This document shows positions 32,671 through 43,908 of a stretch of DNA of 64,000 bases, piece after piece; the first letter of the stretch is position 1, and each line of letters begins with the position of its first letter. Where the stretch lies: contig OX637345.1 in NCBI GenBank assembly GCA_951799405.1, positions 186,001 to 250,000 of the forward strand, read 5' to 3'. Source of the DNA: Agapetus fuscipes (Eukaryota > Arthropoda > Insecta > Trichoptera > Glossosomatidae). The translations under genes were made by a program, and so were the position numbers. The notes beneath the pieces are model-generated. The model was not told the origin of the DNA. It ran no database searches and saw only the letters and a list, made by a program, of their open reading frames with translations.

Positions 32671-32915
32671 AATCTATAATCTAACTTGCAAAGATGTATT
32701 GACATAAAGGGTTCAATTTCGTGCACGCCCACAAGCAGACACATGTAAGTTCGCGCTTGCACATGCTGCATGTGTAGGTACTAACAAAATAAACAAAAAC
32801 CTCACATGAAGATAACCTTCCAACTCTTGACTCCTTTTCCTGAAACTGGTGCGGAATTGGCACAAATGAACCAAGTTCTCACAGAGAGGGGTGTCAGCCT
32901 CATACCAACCTATTA
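32671..32915 (-). mobile_element. TAGATT-tail module copy
   Basis: Tail complement AATCTATAATCTAACTTGC at the left, head complement CAGCCTCATACCAACCTAT at the right. Diverged centre. Confidence 0.8.
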
Positions 32916-33430
32916 CTTAGTTAGCACACACTAGTATATTAGGCGTTATCGGCATCGCGTCCCTGCGCGGGGTTTCTGGCGGGAAAGATTAAGCTCCAAC
33001 ATGGCGGACGCGTTCGATTTTCAAACGACACGAAAGCCAACGTGGCGGCGACTTATTGTTCCAACTTCAAATGCCGAGCTAACCTAACCAATATGAAGGA
33101 ATTAATAATAATATTATACATCGACGTTTAGAAAACACTTCGCATGTTCGCGTTTTCCTTTAGCGAGGAAAACCGCGGAGTCAATGCCGGCAAAAAGAAA
33201 CGCTTGTATCAATTTACGTATCTACTAATAGAGTCCGGACGAAAAAGCCGGAAAAAATTATGACATCATCACGCCGGAGTTTTCAACAAAAAGCTTTGAT
33301 TTTGGTTACTGAAGAACATAGTTACATAGACATTTGACGTTACCTTGATGAGGGAAGTTTGAATTGGTCTCTATAATCTCAGTTGCAAAGTTTTTTTTTT
33401 TTTTTGACCAGGGGTCGGTGCAGAACCATC
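32916..33430. other. intron sequence, nothing recognised
   Basis: No supported gene or repeat. It includes a T-run at 33392-33406. Confidence 0.5.
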
Positions 33431-33439
33431 TGTTACTGT

Positions 33440-33993
33440 TACTGTATCCTGCCGCCGTTCCACTAGGGGTGGCCGGTACCTCCGCAGATGCGCCTCCACT
33501 TTTTTCTGTCCTTACAAACCACTTTCATTTCCTCAATATTCATCACCTTTTTCATACATACTCTTCTCTTATTTTCACTCTGCAGGTTCCATTCTTTCGC
33601 AATCTCACCTATTTGGTCTAACCATTCTTTCCTCGGCCTTCCCCTTCCGCGCTTTCCTCTGACATTTCCTTTGTACACTTTCTTCGTTAGTCGTTCATCA
33701 TCCATTCTTTCGAGATGTCCGAACCATCTCATCGTACTTTTTTGTACTTTCATTCTCATATTCTCTTTTATACCACACTCGTTCATCACCCAATCATTAC
33801 GTACTCTATCATTCAGTGTTTTTCCAGCCATTGCTCTCAGGTAAGCCATTTCAACCGTACATACTTTACTCAGCTCACATTCATTAACTGTCCACGCCTC
33901 ACTTCCATACATCAATGTCGGAACCAATATACCATTGTGGACCGCCAATCTCATATTCTTCGTAAGTTTCCTATTTCTTGCAATTCTTCCATC
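33440..33993 (-). mobile_element. LINE 3' end, nearly identical to the copy at 8210-9640
   Basis: The last 163 residues of the RT protein (33463-33954, from MRLAVHNGILVPTLMYGSEA to GGTGHP) are the same as in the 8223-9614 frame. The 3' end is followed by short TTACTG repeats, matching the ACAGTA-type tail of the other copy. It is 5' truncated near 33993. Confidence 0.92.
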
Positions 33994-34051
33994 GTTGCGA
34001 GCAATTCTAGAACGGAGAACAGTACTAGCACTTACGATTCATATTACACGT

Positions 34052-34175
34052 AGCAGACTTGTATAAGTTCACGCTTACAAATGCTGCATATGTACTTGCT
34101 GCATATCACAAAATGAAAACCTCAATCTCACATGAACACAAGCCTTGCAGCTCTTCCCGCCCTTCACCAAGCAAG
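34052..34175 (-). mobile_element. TAGATT-tail module, partial
   Basis: TAAGTTCACGCTTACAAATG and CACATGAACACAAGCC-type phrases place it in the family. Both ends are missing. Confidence 0.6.
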
Positions 34176-34275
34176 TAAAAAAGTGAAATAGAAAAAATAA
34201 TTTGTAAAAGAAATCTGTGAAGATGAGTGAAATTTTACAATTTTTTTTTGCCAAAAACTTCATCAATCAATATTT

Positions 34276-34318
34276 CATTGATGATGATGATGATGATTAT
34301 GATGATGATGATGATTGC
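34276..34318. repeat. (GAT)n microsatellite
   Basis: About 14 GAT triplets with one interruption (GATTAT). Confidence 0.95.
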
Positions 34319-34487
34319 TTGATGCGGCGGTGAAGAAATGGGTCTTCATTCCCTTCTTAAAGCTCTCGATCCCTTCCTAGCCATTATACTCTATATTCGT
34401 GCAACTTAGATTAAAGATCATGAATGTATTTGTACAAGTCAAAGGGGTGATACTTTACAACGACAAAGTCTATTTTCTAAAACTTTA

Positions 34488-34608
34488 CCCCGAGTATACC
34501 TACAGCGAGTAAATTGAAAAAATGTATAACAACTTAATCACTCACCAGGAGTGCCGTCGCATATTCTATACATTTTCGATTAACCCAATCGAGGGGAGTT
34601 TTATACTC
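34488..34608 (+). mobile_element. MITE family M2 copy with both ends
   Basis: Starts CCCCGAGTATACC and ends GAGTTTTATACTCG; interior ATCACTCACCAGGAGTGCCG, then CCCAATCGAGGGGAG. Confidence 0.7.
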
Positions 34609-35227
34609 GAAGAAACTTTACTTCTTTATTTTCTCGAACAAAACAAGGATAAAACAATACAAGAGGAATGGAGGAATTCCCAGCGAGACAGAAATAATCA
34701 GCTGATTTATCAGTTTCCTTTCAAGAAGTGGAGAAGCAACAAGAAGCGGGCGCTAGTGAGGATAATGAGGGAATCCATTCAGAGAGGAGAGTAAAGAAAA
34801 GAAAGCGGAAGATTGAGAGGGAGGGAAGGAAAAAGAAAGACAAGAACAGGGGCTTTCATGTGAAGCGCAGACCAGAGAGTAGGCACAAGACAGCAAGGAT
34901 GATTGACAAATATCTTCATGTTTCAACTAGAGAAATAAACTTGCGAGTAAAGGCAGTCTCACAATGAATAAATGGAAATTAATATGTGCTGGTTCACTGA
35001 TTTGAGAAATCGACGATTAAACATTTTATGGTGGGTAACTTTTCATAGTAAGTGAACTAATTATAAGGAATTGATCATGAAAAAGTTCTTAACTACAGGA
35101 TTTTATACATCTTTTTAGTGTTACTGTTGTAGAAAAAGGTGCATTTATCTAAGAAACCCATGTTAGCTTCATATGTCACTTATTTAGTTTTACCATTAAG
35201 GTTATATATATGTACCTACTTTGAAAT
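34609..35227. other. intron sequence with weak open frames
   Basis: Two overlapping lysine-rich open frames (34522-34794 and 34728-34967) have no recognisable domain or splice context. I do not call a gene. Confidence 0.45.
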
Positions 35228-35470
35228 CTATAATCTAAGATATATGATCATTTAAGGCTTATATTTAATGCACGCCCACAAGCAGACACACGTGAATTCA
35301 CGCTTTCACATGACGCATGTAAACTTACAACATAAAACACAAATTTCAAATGAACATAAACCTGGCAACTCCTGTCGCTTTACTATGAAATCATTGAGTA
35401 GCACTGGCAAAAGTGAACCAAGTTTTTAACAGCATGGATATCAATATTATACCGACCTTTTAGTTTAGGA
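35228..35470 (-). mobile_element. TAGATT-tail module, diverged
   Basis: CTATAATCTAAGATATATGA (tail complement), GCACGCCCACAAGCAGACAC, then GAACATAAACCTGGCAACTC. Head weak. Confidence 0.75.
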
Positions 35471-36177
35471 ACAAAAAATATACTGAAAAGGTAGACTAGG
35501 TGAACCAGAACATAAGATGAACTTGTTTATAATATCTTGTGTATTAATATTTCAAATTTCTAACCTTCAAATGTATGGAATGTCAAATATGTTAGATTCA
35601 AACGGATTTGTATGGATAAGAGACCAGCGCCTCTGTCGGTCAGATTTGGAACTAACCCAGCCGAATGACATCACTTTACCCAGTTGTTTTTAAATAATCG
35701 GAGTCCATTCCCGTTTGACGACAGATCAATGATCTGACCCAAGATGAGGACGCGTTCTTGTTTTGGATACGCTATGCACGCCGCAAATATTGCATTGACA
35801 AAGCCAAAATTGTGACATCACCCGGCCGAGTTGCTACTAAAAGGCAGACAAATATTTTGGTATTGGTTGCTAATAAAGACCTTTGTTTCATACAAGAGTG
35901 ACGTTCACTCGCCGAGAAAAGAGTTCTTAATTAAAGTTAGAGTGAACGACTGCCCTTGGTGTAAGAATGAGTGTTGTCTCATAGTCCTTTTGTGTGCGCT
36001 GTGGGTAAAGCAGTTCCCGCCTTTACCGCCGGATATAGCTCGCACTGTCATGGCGGACACCATAGAGAAGCTCATATCCGGTCATACCAGAGACAATCTC
36101 ACATACCTACACGTCACATATTCTCAGCACACAAAGAATGTCACAATATATGAAGCTATTAACAACTACACGTCACT
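35471..36177. other. intron sequence with an unassigned 118-codon frame
   Basis: The open frame 35831-36187 (plus) is cysteine-containing but matches no family I know. The stretch near 35815-35880 (GGCCGAGTTGCTACTAAAAG) is similar to 50550-50620, so it is probably part of an unnamed repeat. Confidence 0.4.
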
Positions 36178-36250
36178 TCCTCGATAGCTTAGTGGGTAGA
36201 GCGTCTGTATGAAGTACACGAGAGCTAGGGTTCGCTTCCGTTCGAGGATA
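36178..36250 (+). repeat. tRNA-like SINE head
   Basis: CTCGATAGCTTAGTGGGTAG (A box) and AGGGTTCGCTTCCG (decayed B box). It is followed by AT-rich sequence, not the usual SINE body. Confidence 0.55.
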
Positions 36251-36328
36251 TTTTATTATAATATATTTTTAATATTTTTTTTCAATTTAAGGTTTTAAAT
36301 GATTTACTATAATCCGTATCTACAACAT

Positions 36329-36475
36329 ATCCGTCCATCTTCAGAGGCTAACTGAGGTAAAAACAACAAGATAAACGAAATGTTAAACTCTCTTCCCTGC
36401 CTTTTTCAGTTTGTTTGTACCTCAGTTAGCCTCTGAAGATGGACGGATAAAGTCCAATAGCGCTTAAGCGATGTA
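36329..36475. repeat. inverted repeat with decayed hammerhead core (E4)
   Basis: Arms of about 36 bp (36329-36365 and 36412-36448) have the core CTCTGAAGATGGACGGAT in opposite orientation. On the plus strand the right arm continues with AAAGTCCAATAGCGCTTAAG. Stem II (TGGAC/GTCCA) pairs and CTGAAGA is intact, but the GAAA position reads AATA, so cleavage is not expected. Confidence 0.6.
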
Positions 36476-36555
36476 ACTCAAAAAATGTAAAAATAAAATT
36501 ATGTGTTGTATAAAAAATATGTACTGAAAATGCATGACGCATGTTTCCATGTCTA

Positions 36556-36790
36556 AATCTAAAAAATCTACATCTAAGCTGCAAAGATATACATATTAAA
36601 CGCATTCCCACAAGCAGACATGTATGAGTACACATGCCGCATGTGGACCTACAATATAAAAACCCAATCTCAAATGAACATAAGCCCTGCAACTCTTGCC
36701 GTCCTTCCCTGTAACAGGGGTGACATTGGCAAAGTGAACTTTTTTTTACAGTTTAGGTGGTCAGCCTCATACCAACCTATAAGTCAAGGA
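36556..36790 (-). mobile_element. TAGATT-tail module, well preserved
   Basis: Near-consensus on the minus strand, with ACATGCCGCATGTGGACCTA (complement) and head TTCCTTGACTTATAGGTTGG. The tail is decayed to TAGATGTAGATTTTTTAG. Confidence 0.88.
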
Positions 36791-37109
36791 ATAAGCTTAC
36801 CTATAATCTTAATAATCTTCGCATTTTCGTTCAAAGTCTTAGATTCCTGTTTTTGATTCTCATCTCTTAGTAACTATAGTTCATCTGCTAGTAACTAGTT
36901 CATCTGCCAGTGACTAGTTCATCTGCCTCCCTAATATCCAGACATATTTAGACATTGCAATTATGTCTAGCGGGCAATTAGTCTTACACCCCCCAAGTGC
37001 AAACCTGAACGTGCAAACTCCGCCACAGCGTTTGAACGCTATCATCTAAGTTGCAAAGATATATTAACATTTAGGATTTACAATAAAACAAAACAACATG
37101 GGAAAACTC

Positions 37110-37421
37110 CAACTAACGCCACTAAATTACGCATATATTGCAACTTCCCACCATATTGGCGAGTGGAACCTATTTTTTTGACAGGTAAGGGGGACGGCTT
37201 CACTTAACCACTTCAGTTGAAGAGGGGGTTTTCAAGCTCCCTATGGGCTAGATCTCATTTTTTGTGAAAGCTAAGTAAACCTTGCCAGTATTGTTTTGCG
37301 TTTGAAATTTACACCGGAACGGAATATTTTTTTTGAAAATTTCTGACCCCCATGGTGGGAATCGAACCCTAGTTCTCGGCATGAAATGCAGGCATTCTAC
37401 CAACTTAACTTTCTACCGGAC
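37110..37421 (-). mobile_element. tRNA-derived SINE copy, diverged
   Basis: Minus strand: GAAAGTTAAGTTGGTAGAAT head, GGGTTCGATTCCCA B box, and the body CACTTCAGTTGAAG (complement). The end is rearranged. Confidence 0.8.
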
Positions 37422-37499
37422 TCTCATTCGCTATTTCAGGAATTTATTATTAATCCTGGCAATTATATACTACCAATTATAATTTATTATTTGTTAACA

Positions 37500-37735
37500 T
37501 AGAATGTGGCTGGCCATCCATACTGTAAAAATTAATTCACTCTGCCAATGTGCATTTCCAATGTCGACACTGTTGCAGAGAGGGTCGGCAAGAGTTGCTT
37601 ACGTTTGTTTGGGATTTTTGTTCTCAACATGATAAGTCCACATGCAGCATGTGTATTGTATAAGATTGCGAACTTGTACTTGTCATGCATTAAATATGAA
37701 TCATAATGCGATTTATCTTAGCAGCTTAGAAATAG
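37500..37735 (+). mobile_element. TAGATT-tail module, old copy with internal insertion
   Basis: TGGCTGGCCATCCATACTGT start. The GCCAATGT phrase is duplicated (about 37547-37565). The remainder is in family order. Confidence 0.7.
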
Positions 37736-38085
37736 AATATAGAGATGTCAGAAAAATGATAGAAAACCAAAACAGCTAGTCTAGAGGGTGTTGAACACAA
37801 TTTTCGGTTAAACCTTATACTTAGTTGAGTTAAGACGAAAGTTTAAATACTAGCCCTAAACACATCTGCTTACCGGATGTGTTCCTGGCCACCCCTACCT
37901 CCAGATCTCCTCTATATCTGGGTCTGTGTCTAGATGAGTTACATCTATAATTAGCGATTGCCGTTTACAGGGGAAGGAGATCAACTAAGAACGCGGTGAG
38001 AGAGTATTACCCTCAATGGAGTCGGCTTGAAATGATTTTATCTGCAATTTGTGACATTTCCTGATAAAATAGAACACATTTTTTT

Positions 38086-38400
38086 CCTTTGACTAATAGG
38101 TTGGGAAGAGGCTGACCACCCCTAGTACAAATTGTTTCATTTTTACTAATATCGCCCCTGTTTCAATGGAGGAAAAGTGGCAGGGTTTATGTTTATTTAA
38201 GAATTGTCTGTTCACATTTGTTCTTTTTTGTGCACAGCAGGTTACCTTGGTTACAGTGCACCCTCAGCCATCAACAAGCTGGGAGAATCTCTCTACATGC
38301 AGCATGTGTAAGCGTGTTTCCGTATGAGCATGCATATAATATAAATCGTATATGCTTATACATATATTATCTTCAGCCTTCTTTGCAGAAAATAGACGAA
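38086..38400 (+). mobile_element. TAGATT-tail module, old copy with insertion
   Basis: ACTAATAGGTTGGGAAGAGG start and TATCGCCCCTGTTTCAA. Unrelated sequence from about 38215 to 38295 splits it. The end ATGCAGCATGTGTAAGCGTG is present. Confidence 0.65.
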
Positions 38401-38461
38401 AACACGTTTTTTCTTCATTTTTGTTGCTGAATTTTCAACACAGAAAATCTTGTGTTTTACA

Positions 38462-38711
38462 TCTATAATCTATAATGTAAGCTGCAAAGGTACGTTGATA
38501 TTGAAGGCTCATATAAAATGCATGCCCACAGACAGGCACATAAAGGGTTAGCGCCTACACATTCTACATGTGTGCATATAAATAAACAAAACTTCACATG
38601 AACATAAATCTTAACTCAACTCCTTTTGCCTGAAACCGGGGTGGCATTCGCAAAAGTGAACCAATTTTTACAGCACATGGGGTCAGCCTCATGCCAACCT
38701 ATCAGTCAAGG
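38462..38711 (-). mobile_element. TAGATT-tail module copy
   Basis: Tail complement ATCTATAATCTATAATGTAA and head complement CAGCCTCATGCCAACCTAT are both present. Confidence 0.82.
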
Positions 38712-39674
38712 AGCAACATAATAGGTCTAGACCACATGGACTTGTTTTTTTTTTTTATTATTTCGTAGTTCGTTTACTTTGTCCATGTACGACTAAATAA
38801 TCGATAAAGGAAGAAACCCAAGTATTTTTTTTTCTCCTTGAAAGACTCTTATCTAATGATTCAGCACTTAGTGAAGTGTGAGTGTTGGTGAATGTAACTG
38901 AATACACTAATTGCTGTGTGTGCTGAGTATTCGCTGAGCGCCCCCTGAGTAAGAAAGGATTTACTTCCTATTCTAGATACTTCTGGCGCCAAACACACGC
39001 GCCAGTTCCCAGGACGACTGTTCTCTGTAAAGCGAACAATTCTATCGACAATGTGCATTCGAATAGTCTCTAACTTTTACAGATTTGGTTTCCCCAGATC
39101 AAAGGTGCCACAATTAAAAAATATGGAGTTTAGAGTTAACATGCTATTCGCTGATATTCCATTCCATGAACTGCCATAACTCAGAGGTTTTAAAAATGAC
39201 ATGAGAGGTGAATGCGGCCACTAACATTTTGTTTACATTGCATGGCAGCAAGAAACTTCTCTCTTTTATCATGTGTTTTAGGGTTTGGTGGTTCACACAG
39301 TGACTTGTAGCAGTCTTTCTGTAGGGAAACGATAAAGGAACATTTAAGATTCATATTTAATGCGATTCAGGATGTTCAAGAGGGGAGCGGGGAGATTCCA
39401 ACTGAGGTGGCTGGACGATATCAAGGGAACTGCAGGCAGAGGATGGCTGAACACAGCAGCCGATAGACAGGAACGGAGAGGATCGGAAGAGGCCTACGTC
39501 CTAGAGTGGATTGAGAAAGGCTGAACAAGTAATTTCAACCATTAATTCTGAAAAAAGTACACACTCATGAGCTAGGTAGTCTACTCCGCACACTGAAATG
39601 CTAGAATATTGTCATTCATGAAACTCATCGAGTAATGAATGAAATTCATGAAAGTTAGATTACTCTCTTTGAGT
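38712..39674. other. intron sequence with one LINE fragment
   Basis: At 39375-39530 (plus) a LINE C-terminal fragment encodes FQLRWLDDIKGTAGRGWLN and EAYVLEWIEKG before a stop, typical of the RTE-like ORF end. The rest is unassigned. Confidence 0.6.
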
Positions 39675-40150
39675 CTATAATCTATCTATAATCTAAGCTG
39701 CAAAGATATGTTAACATTTAAGGCTCATATGAAATGCATGCTTACAGACAGGCACAGGCACTTTACCCACCTCCACCCACCAAGTTCATACAACTCATGC
39801 GGAGTCGCTTCACTTGGTGATACTTCACTTGCAATGTTTTTTTGGCGGCGGAAGGCCTTCCCGTTGAAGTTAATCAGCTAAAGTTACTCTACTCAAGAAA
39901 GGAAAAAGAGAATCCTCAAATCAGGGGCTAACGCATGACTCTAAGAAGTCCCACCCTCCCCAGAACGTCGAGGTTACTGAAGCTAATGTGCCTGGCGGGA
40001 GCCCTTCATTGACGTGTATCGAACGAGTTGCCATCCGCGCTGAGCGCACTGTAGATTCGCGCCTACACATTCTGCATGTGTGCATACAAATAAACATAAC
40101 CTGACATGAACATAAACCTTGCAACTCCTGCCGCCGCGCCGTTCCCTGAC
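39675..40150 (-). mobile_element. TAGATT-tail module split by ~280 bp of other sequence
   Basis: The tail side (39675-39765) and the head side (40050-40140) flank unrelated sequence. The head part stops near GCAACTCCTGCCGCC, then an M2 MITE core follows at 40158-40240. Confidence 0.6.
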
Positions 40151-40502
40151 CCCAACATGCGAATGCCATCGCATATTCCATACATCTTAGATTTACGCCA
40201 CCGAAGTGAGATTCACGCAATGTTTTACACTTGGGGTGTGCAGTTAGAGAATAGTGCTCCGGTCTGTGCCGCTGTTTTTCTGGAGTAGAGAGAGTAGAGA
40301 GAAGAAATGTGTAACTCCAAACTTGTGAATGTTTTCATACTGGAGCTGCATTAGGAGCTGCATTAGGAGCTGCAGGGCATTCGGACATTAACAGACACAA
40401 GTTACTAAATACACACAGCAGACAAGTAATGGAGGAGCAGACAACATGCGAGGGAAATAACAGCATCAAGGAGCTGTATATAAATATCTAGCATATTTAA
40501 AC

Positions 40503-40565
40503 GCTTTAAGACACGAGTAAGTTCGCGCTTACACATGCCGCATGTGTACATACACAATTCAAGGT
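40503..40565 (-). mobile_element. TAGATT-tail module, short fragment
   Basis: Only TAAGTTCGCGCTTACACATG and CCGCATGTGTACATAC are recognisable. Confidence 0.6.
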
Positions 40566-40741
40566 AATAATGTAACTAGGTAATTTAATCCCGCCTCAAT
40601 ACGAGTGTCGCAAATTTGATTTTTGGGTTTGCAAGATTACAAAAAAAACACACTTGTTGTTTTCAATAGTTGTCCGTGAACTGCTGTATGAAGTAAAAAA
40701 CAAATTAATTTAAAAATCACCGTGTACTTTAAGTGAAGACA

Positions 40742-41063
40742 AAGCTTCACATATAGCGCAACGTTTCACCGCACGGTTCCCTCAGGGGTCGCTGGTAGCT
40801 TGTGGAACCTAATGACCTATATATTTCGCCAGATAAGGGAGGCGGCCTTATGCCAACCACTTCAATTGAAGTTCGGGTTTTGCAGCTCCCAAGAAGGCTG
40901 GTTTTCATTTCCTGTAAAGGCTAAGTAAGCCTTACCGGTATTCCATTTTGAATTTGAAATAAACGCCGCAACAGAAAATCATTTCCGATATATTCGGTGG
41001 GGATTGAACCTTAGCCCCCTGAAGTGTAATGCGAGTATTTTTACAACTGAGCTATCGACCGGA
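40742..41063 (-). mobile_element. tRNA-derived SINE copy
   Basis: Minus strand: GGTCGATAGCTCAGTTGTAA head, decayed B box, the CTCAGTTGAAG-type body and the end TATGTGAAGC. Full length but diverged. Confidence 0.82.
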
Positions 41064-41453
41064 TTTGATTACAACATTTCGATTTCCTTTAATCCTAATA
41101 TAATATTTCCTCTCCTGCAGTTATGTACGGGAATACAACCCTTATTGTAACCGGCACTAAGGTCATTACAGGTTGCCCGCCATAGAGAATTTGGTTACCC
41201 TAGGCCGTGTGTTAGGGTTAGGGTGCACTTGTATGGTTTCTGCGGTCACATAAGCCGCTAAAGAGTTGGGCGGGAGCAGGAAGCATTTTCAAGGAAGCCC
41301 GAGGAATATTCAATTTAATAAAAGTGGGGACGTGGGGTGTGTGCAGTGAATATAAATAAGTTAGACATTGATATTTGTATGCAAATTTCAAGCAGTGTCA
41401 ATGAGATCGGAACCTTTTTGAATCTGAAAAACATTTTTCTCGGAAAACATTGT

Positions 41454-41709
41454 TCCTTGACTTATAGGTTGGTATGCGGCTGACCACCCATGCTATAAAA
41501 ATGGTTCACTTTGCCAATGTCACCCCTGTCTCAGGGTAGGACGGCAAGAGTTGCAGGGTGTATGTCCATTTGAGATTTGGTTTTTATGTTGTAGGTTCAC
41601 ATGAGGCATGTGCAAGCGCGAACTTGTACGTGTGTGGTTGTGAGAATGCATGTAATGTGAATCTCCAATGTAACATATCTTTGCAACTTAGATTAGATTA
41701 GATTAGATA
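41454..41709 (+). mobile_element. TAGATT-tail module, well preserved
   Basis: TTCCTTGACTTATAGGTTGG start, GCCAATGTCACCCCTG middle, tail of three TTAGA repeats. Close to consensus. Confidence 0.9.
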
Positions 41710-41899
41710 GCAAACGTCATTCTTGTATGGACTACCGTGTTTAGCAACCAATAACACAACATTTCTTTGCCTTTTACCTAGCAGATACAATATTGTTTTT
41801 GTCAATTCACGTGCCGGTCTCATTATTAATCTTAAAAAATGATTATCAGGAAAAAAATCTTTATTTTAACACTGCTTTATATTTACAATTTTTGTGTAT

Positions 41900-42170
41900 T
41901 CCTTGACTTATAGGTGGTATGAAGGCATGAGGCTGACCACCCATATTGTAAAAAATGGTTCACTTTGCAAATGTCACTCCTGTGTCAGGGGAGGTTGGCA
42001 AAAGTTGCAGGTTTAATGTTCGTTTGAGGTTTAGATTTTATTTGTAAGTACACACTCAGCATTTATAAGCGCGAACTACTCGTAGACGTGTTTATTTGTG
42101 GGAATGCATTATATATGAGCTTTTAATGTTAATATATCTTTGCAACTTAGATTATGGATTATTAAAGATT
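41900..42170 (+). mobile_element. TAGATT-tail module with short internal duplication
   Basis: The head reads GGTGGTATGAAGGCATGAGG, a small duplication of the TATGAGG region. The rest is near consensus, tail ATTATGGATTATTAAAGATT. Confidence 0.88.
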
Positions 42171-42544
42171 GTACATAATAAAAATTCGAAGGCTTTCGGT
42201 CCTTACACCCTTCCCAGGTAAACGAAACTTGAGACGAGTAGTTTTCAAAAATCCGGCGATCACTAATAAGTCACCCTTATATATTTGATTAGTGTATTCA
42301 TAAAGTCATTGAGCCATGCCCTGCTTGATTTCCCATCCACCTGCGTGGTAGGATATAGCATGACGCAGCACTTCCGTGTCCGCTGCTGGATGAGCAGGCA
42401 GACTTCCTGGACTCCTGGGCAGGAAGTGGGAAGCCCATCACGGTGCGGTCACTCACTCCTGGCGTTCACTCAATCAATAGTGCGGTCAACCCTTAACAGG
42501 GCCTTCCAGTGACAACGCATTCTGCCCGAACTGTGTCTTGCTTG

Positions 42545-43082
42545 AGATTGGCGCTTTCTACTTCTTCTTTTCATGCACTTTTATTGAAGACCGGCGATCA
42601 CCATGGCTATTTTGGCTTTGGATTATTTCCTTGACTTATAGGTTGGTATGAGGCTGACCACCCATACTGTAAAAAATGGTTCACTTTGCCAGTGTCACCC
42701 CTGTTTCAGGGAAGGTCGGCAAAAGTTGTGGAGCTTATGTTCATTTGAGGTTTGAATTTTATTTGTAAGTACACAATCAGCATTTGTAAGCGCGAACTAC
42801 ACGTGTTTGTTTGTGGGCATACATCTGAGAGCTTTGAATGAATATATCCTTGCAACTTAGATTATAGATTATAGATGCTGCAGATCGAAACAGGGACTTG
42901 GTGCTTCTAGATCTTCTCCCCTCAATCTTACCCTGTATGATAAGATGAAGGAGACGATATTTCTCATTTCTCAAAATGTGACCGAAGTATGTATATGAGC
43001 TTTCTCTGCTTAATGGTTGGCAGGAGCTCCTTTGTAGTACGCATTCGTTGGTGACTCGATCGCGCCAAGAAATCCGAAGCAT
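42545..43082 (-). mobile_element. RTE-like LINE 3' end interrupted by a TAGATT-tail module
   Basis: The ORF end at 42890-43082 (minus) has MLRISWRDRVTNECVL and YFGHILRNEKYRLLHLIIQG, typical of RTE-like proteins. The module lies at 42628-42876, and the segment CCGGCGATCACCATGGCTAT to the left resembles the flanks of the LINE at 44812. The nesting order is inferred. Confidence 0.7.
42628..42876 (+). mobile_element. TAGATT-tail module, very well preserved
   Basis: Starts TTCCTTGACTTATAGGTTGG and ends TTAGATTATAGATTATAGAT. It is of the same subtype as the copies at 2366, 44812 and 63625 (AAGCGCGAACTACAC). Confidence 0.92.
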
Positions 43083-43119
43083 TTTTCAGTAGAGACATAT
43101 CTCTAACGCTTCAATTCGT

Positions 43120-43225
43120 CGCTTTCCACAGTGAGGACCAAGTTTGCAGAGGGCTCTTGAGGTGTGATTCACACAAAACCAGCGCTCACCAAATAAATCA
43201 TCCTTTTATTATTATTATTACTGAG
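43120..43225 (+). repeat. dispersed repeat with GAGGTGTGATTCACAC and ATT tail
   Basis: AGGGCTCTTGAGGTGTGATT, then ACCAAATAAATCATCC and (ATT)n. The same block is at 59550-59625 (plus), 61262-61325 (minus) and, partly, 52083-52112. It is probably the 3' end of a retroposon. Confidence 0.7.
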
Positions 43226-43337
43226 GAATAAGTGAGGCATGCATGTCTGCACGCGCCCATAGCACTCTCCCTTATTGCGAATTTAGCACCACCCTAGTAT
43301 AAACCATCACACAAACTACTCCCATCGTAACATATGT

Positions 43338-43440
43338 ATTCAAACTAAACCACTCACCAGGAGTGCTGCGCTATCTTCCATGTATTTATATGTTTACTAG
43401 ACCGATGGAAGTTAGTGTGATGTTTTACAGCCGGGCTTCT
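43338..43440 (+). mobile_element. MITE family M2 copy
   Basis: AAACCACTCACCAGGAGTGC and GATGTTTTACAGCCGGG ends. Diverged. Confidence 0.55.
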
Positions 43441-43539
43441 GGTTATTACATTTAGGTGGCATGGGGTGATGGGGGCACATCGAGCACATCAACATGATGA
43501 AACATACTTTTCTTTTAGTTCATCCTGTATCTGTTACTG

Positions 43540-43610
43540 TTCCTTCCATTCACTCCACTAGGGATGCCCAGAGTCTCTGCAGATAACCTATACTTTATCG
43601 TGACTTAGTA
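43540..43610 (-). mobile_element. LINE extreme 3' end
   Basis: CATTCACTCCACTAGGGATG and CAGAGTCTCTGCAGATAACC are the complement of the LINE ORF end and stop. The tail repeats GTTACT. Confidence 0.65.
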
Positions 43611-43666
43611 CATGTCTTTTAAATTCTATCGCAATAGAAAAATAAGTCAATGCATAAACAAGTACT

Positions 43667-43908
43667 CCGATAGTCGATTGTTAAGTTGGCAGAATACTTG
43701 CATTTCATCCTAGTGAGTTAGGGTTCGATCGCACCGATGGTTTCGGTGTTTTTTTCAAACCCAAAATAAAAATGCCGGTAAAGTTTACTTAGCCATCACA
43801 AGAAATGAGAACCAGTCTACTTTTCTGTGAAATTTCCACTCATTTCCCCTTTGGGGACAATGCGGTAAAAAGTTGAACGATATGTGTAGCTTAGTTGCGT
43901 TCTTTTTT
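43667..43908 (+). mobile_element. tRNA-derived SINE, shortened
   Basis: Head with GTTAGGGTTCGATCGC B box, body with an internal deletion, and the end GTAGCTTAGTTGCGT plus TCTTTTTT. Confidence 0.8.

Noticed and set aside
35831..36187. 118-codon plus-strand frame as a host gene
   Set aside because: No domain recognised, overlaps a repeat-like segment, and runs into a SINE head.
41205..41225. TTAGGGTTAGGG, telomere-like
   Set aside because: Only two units. Most insect telomeres use TTAGG, and the surrounding sequence is ordinary intron.
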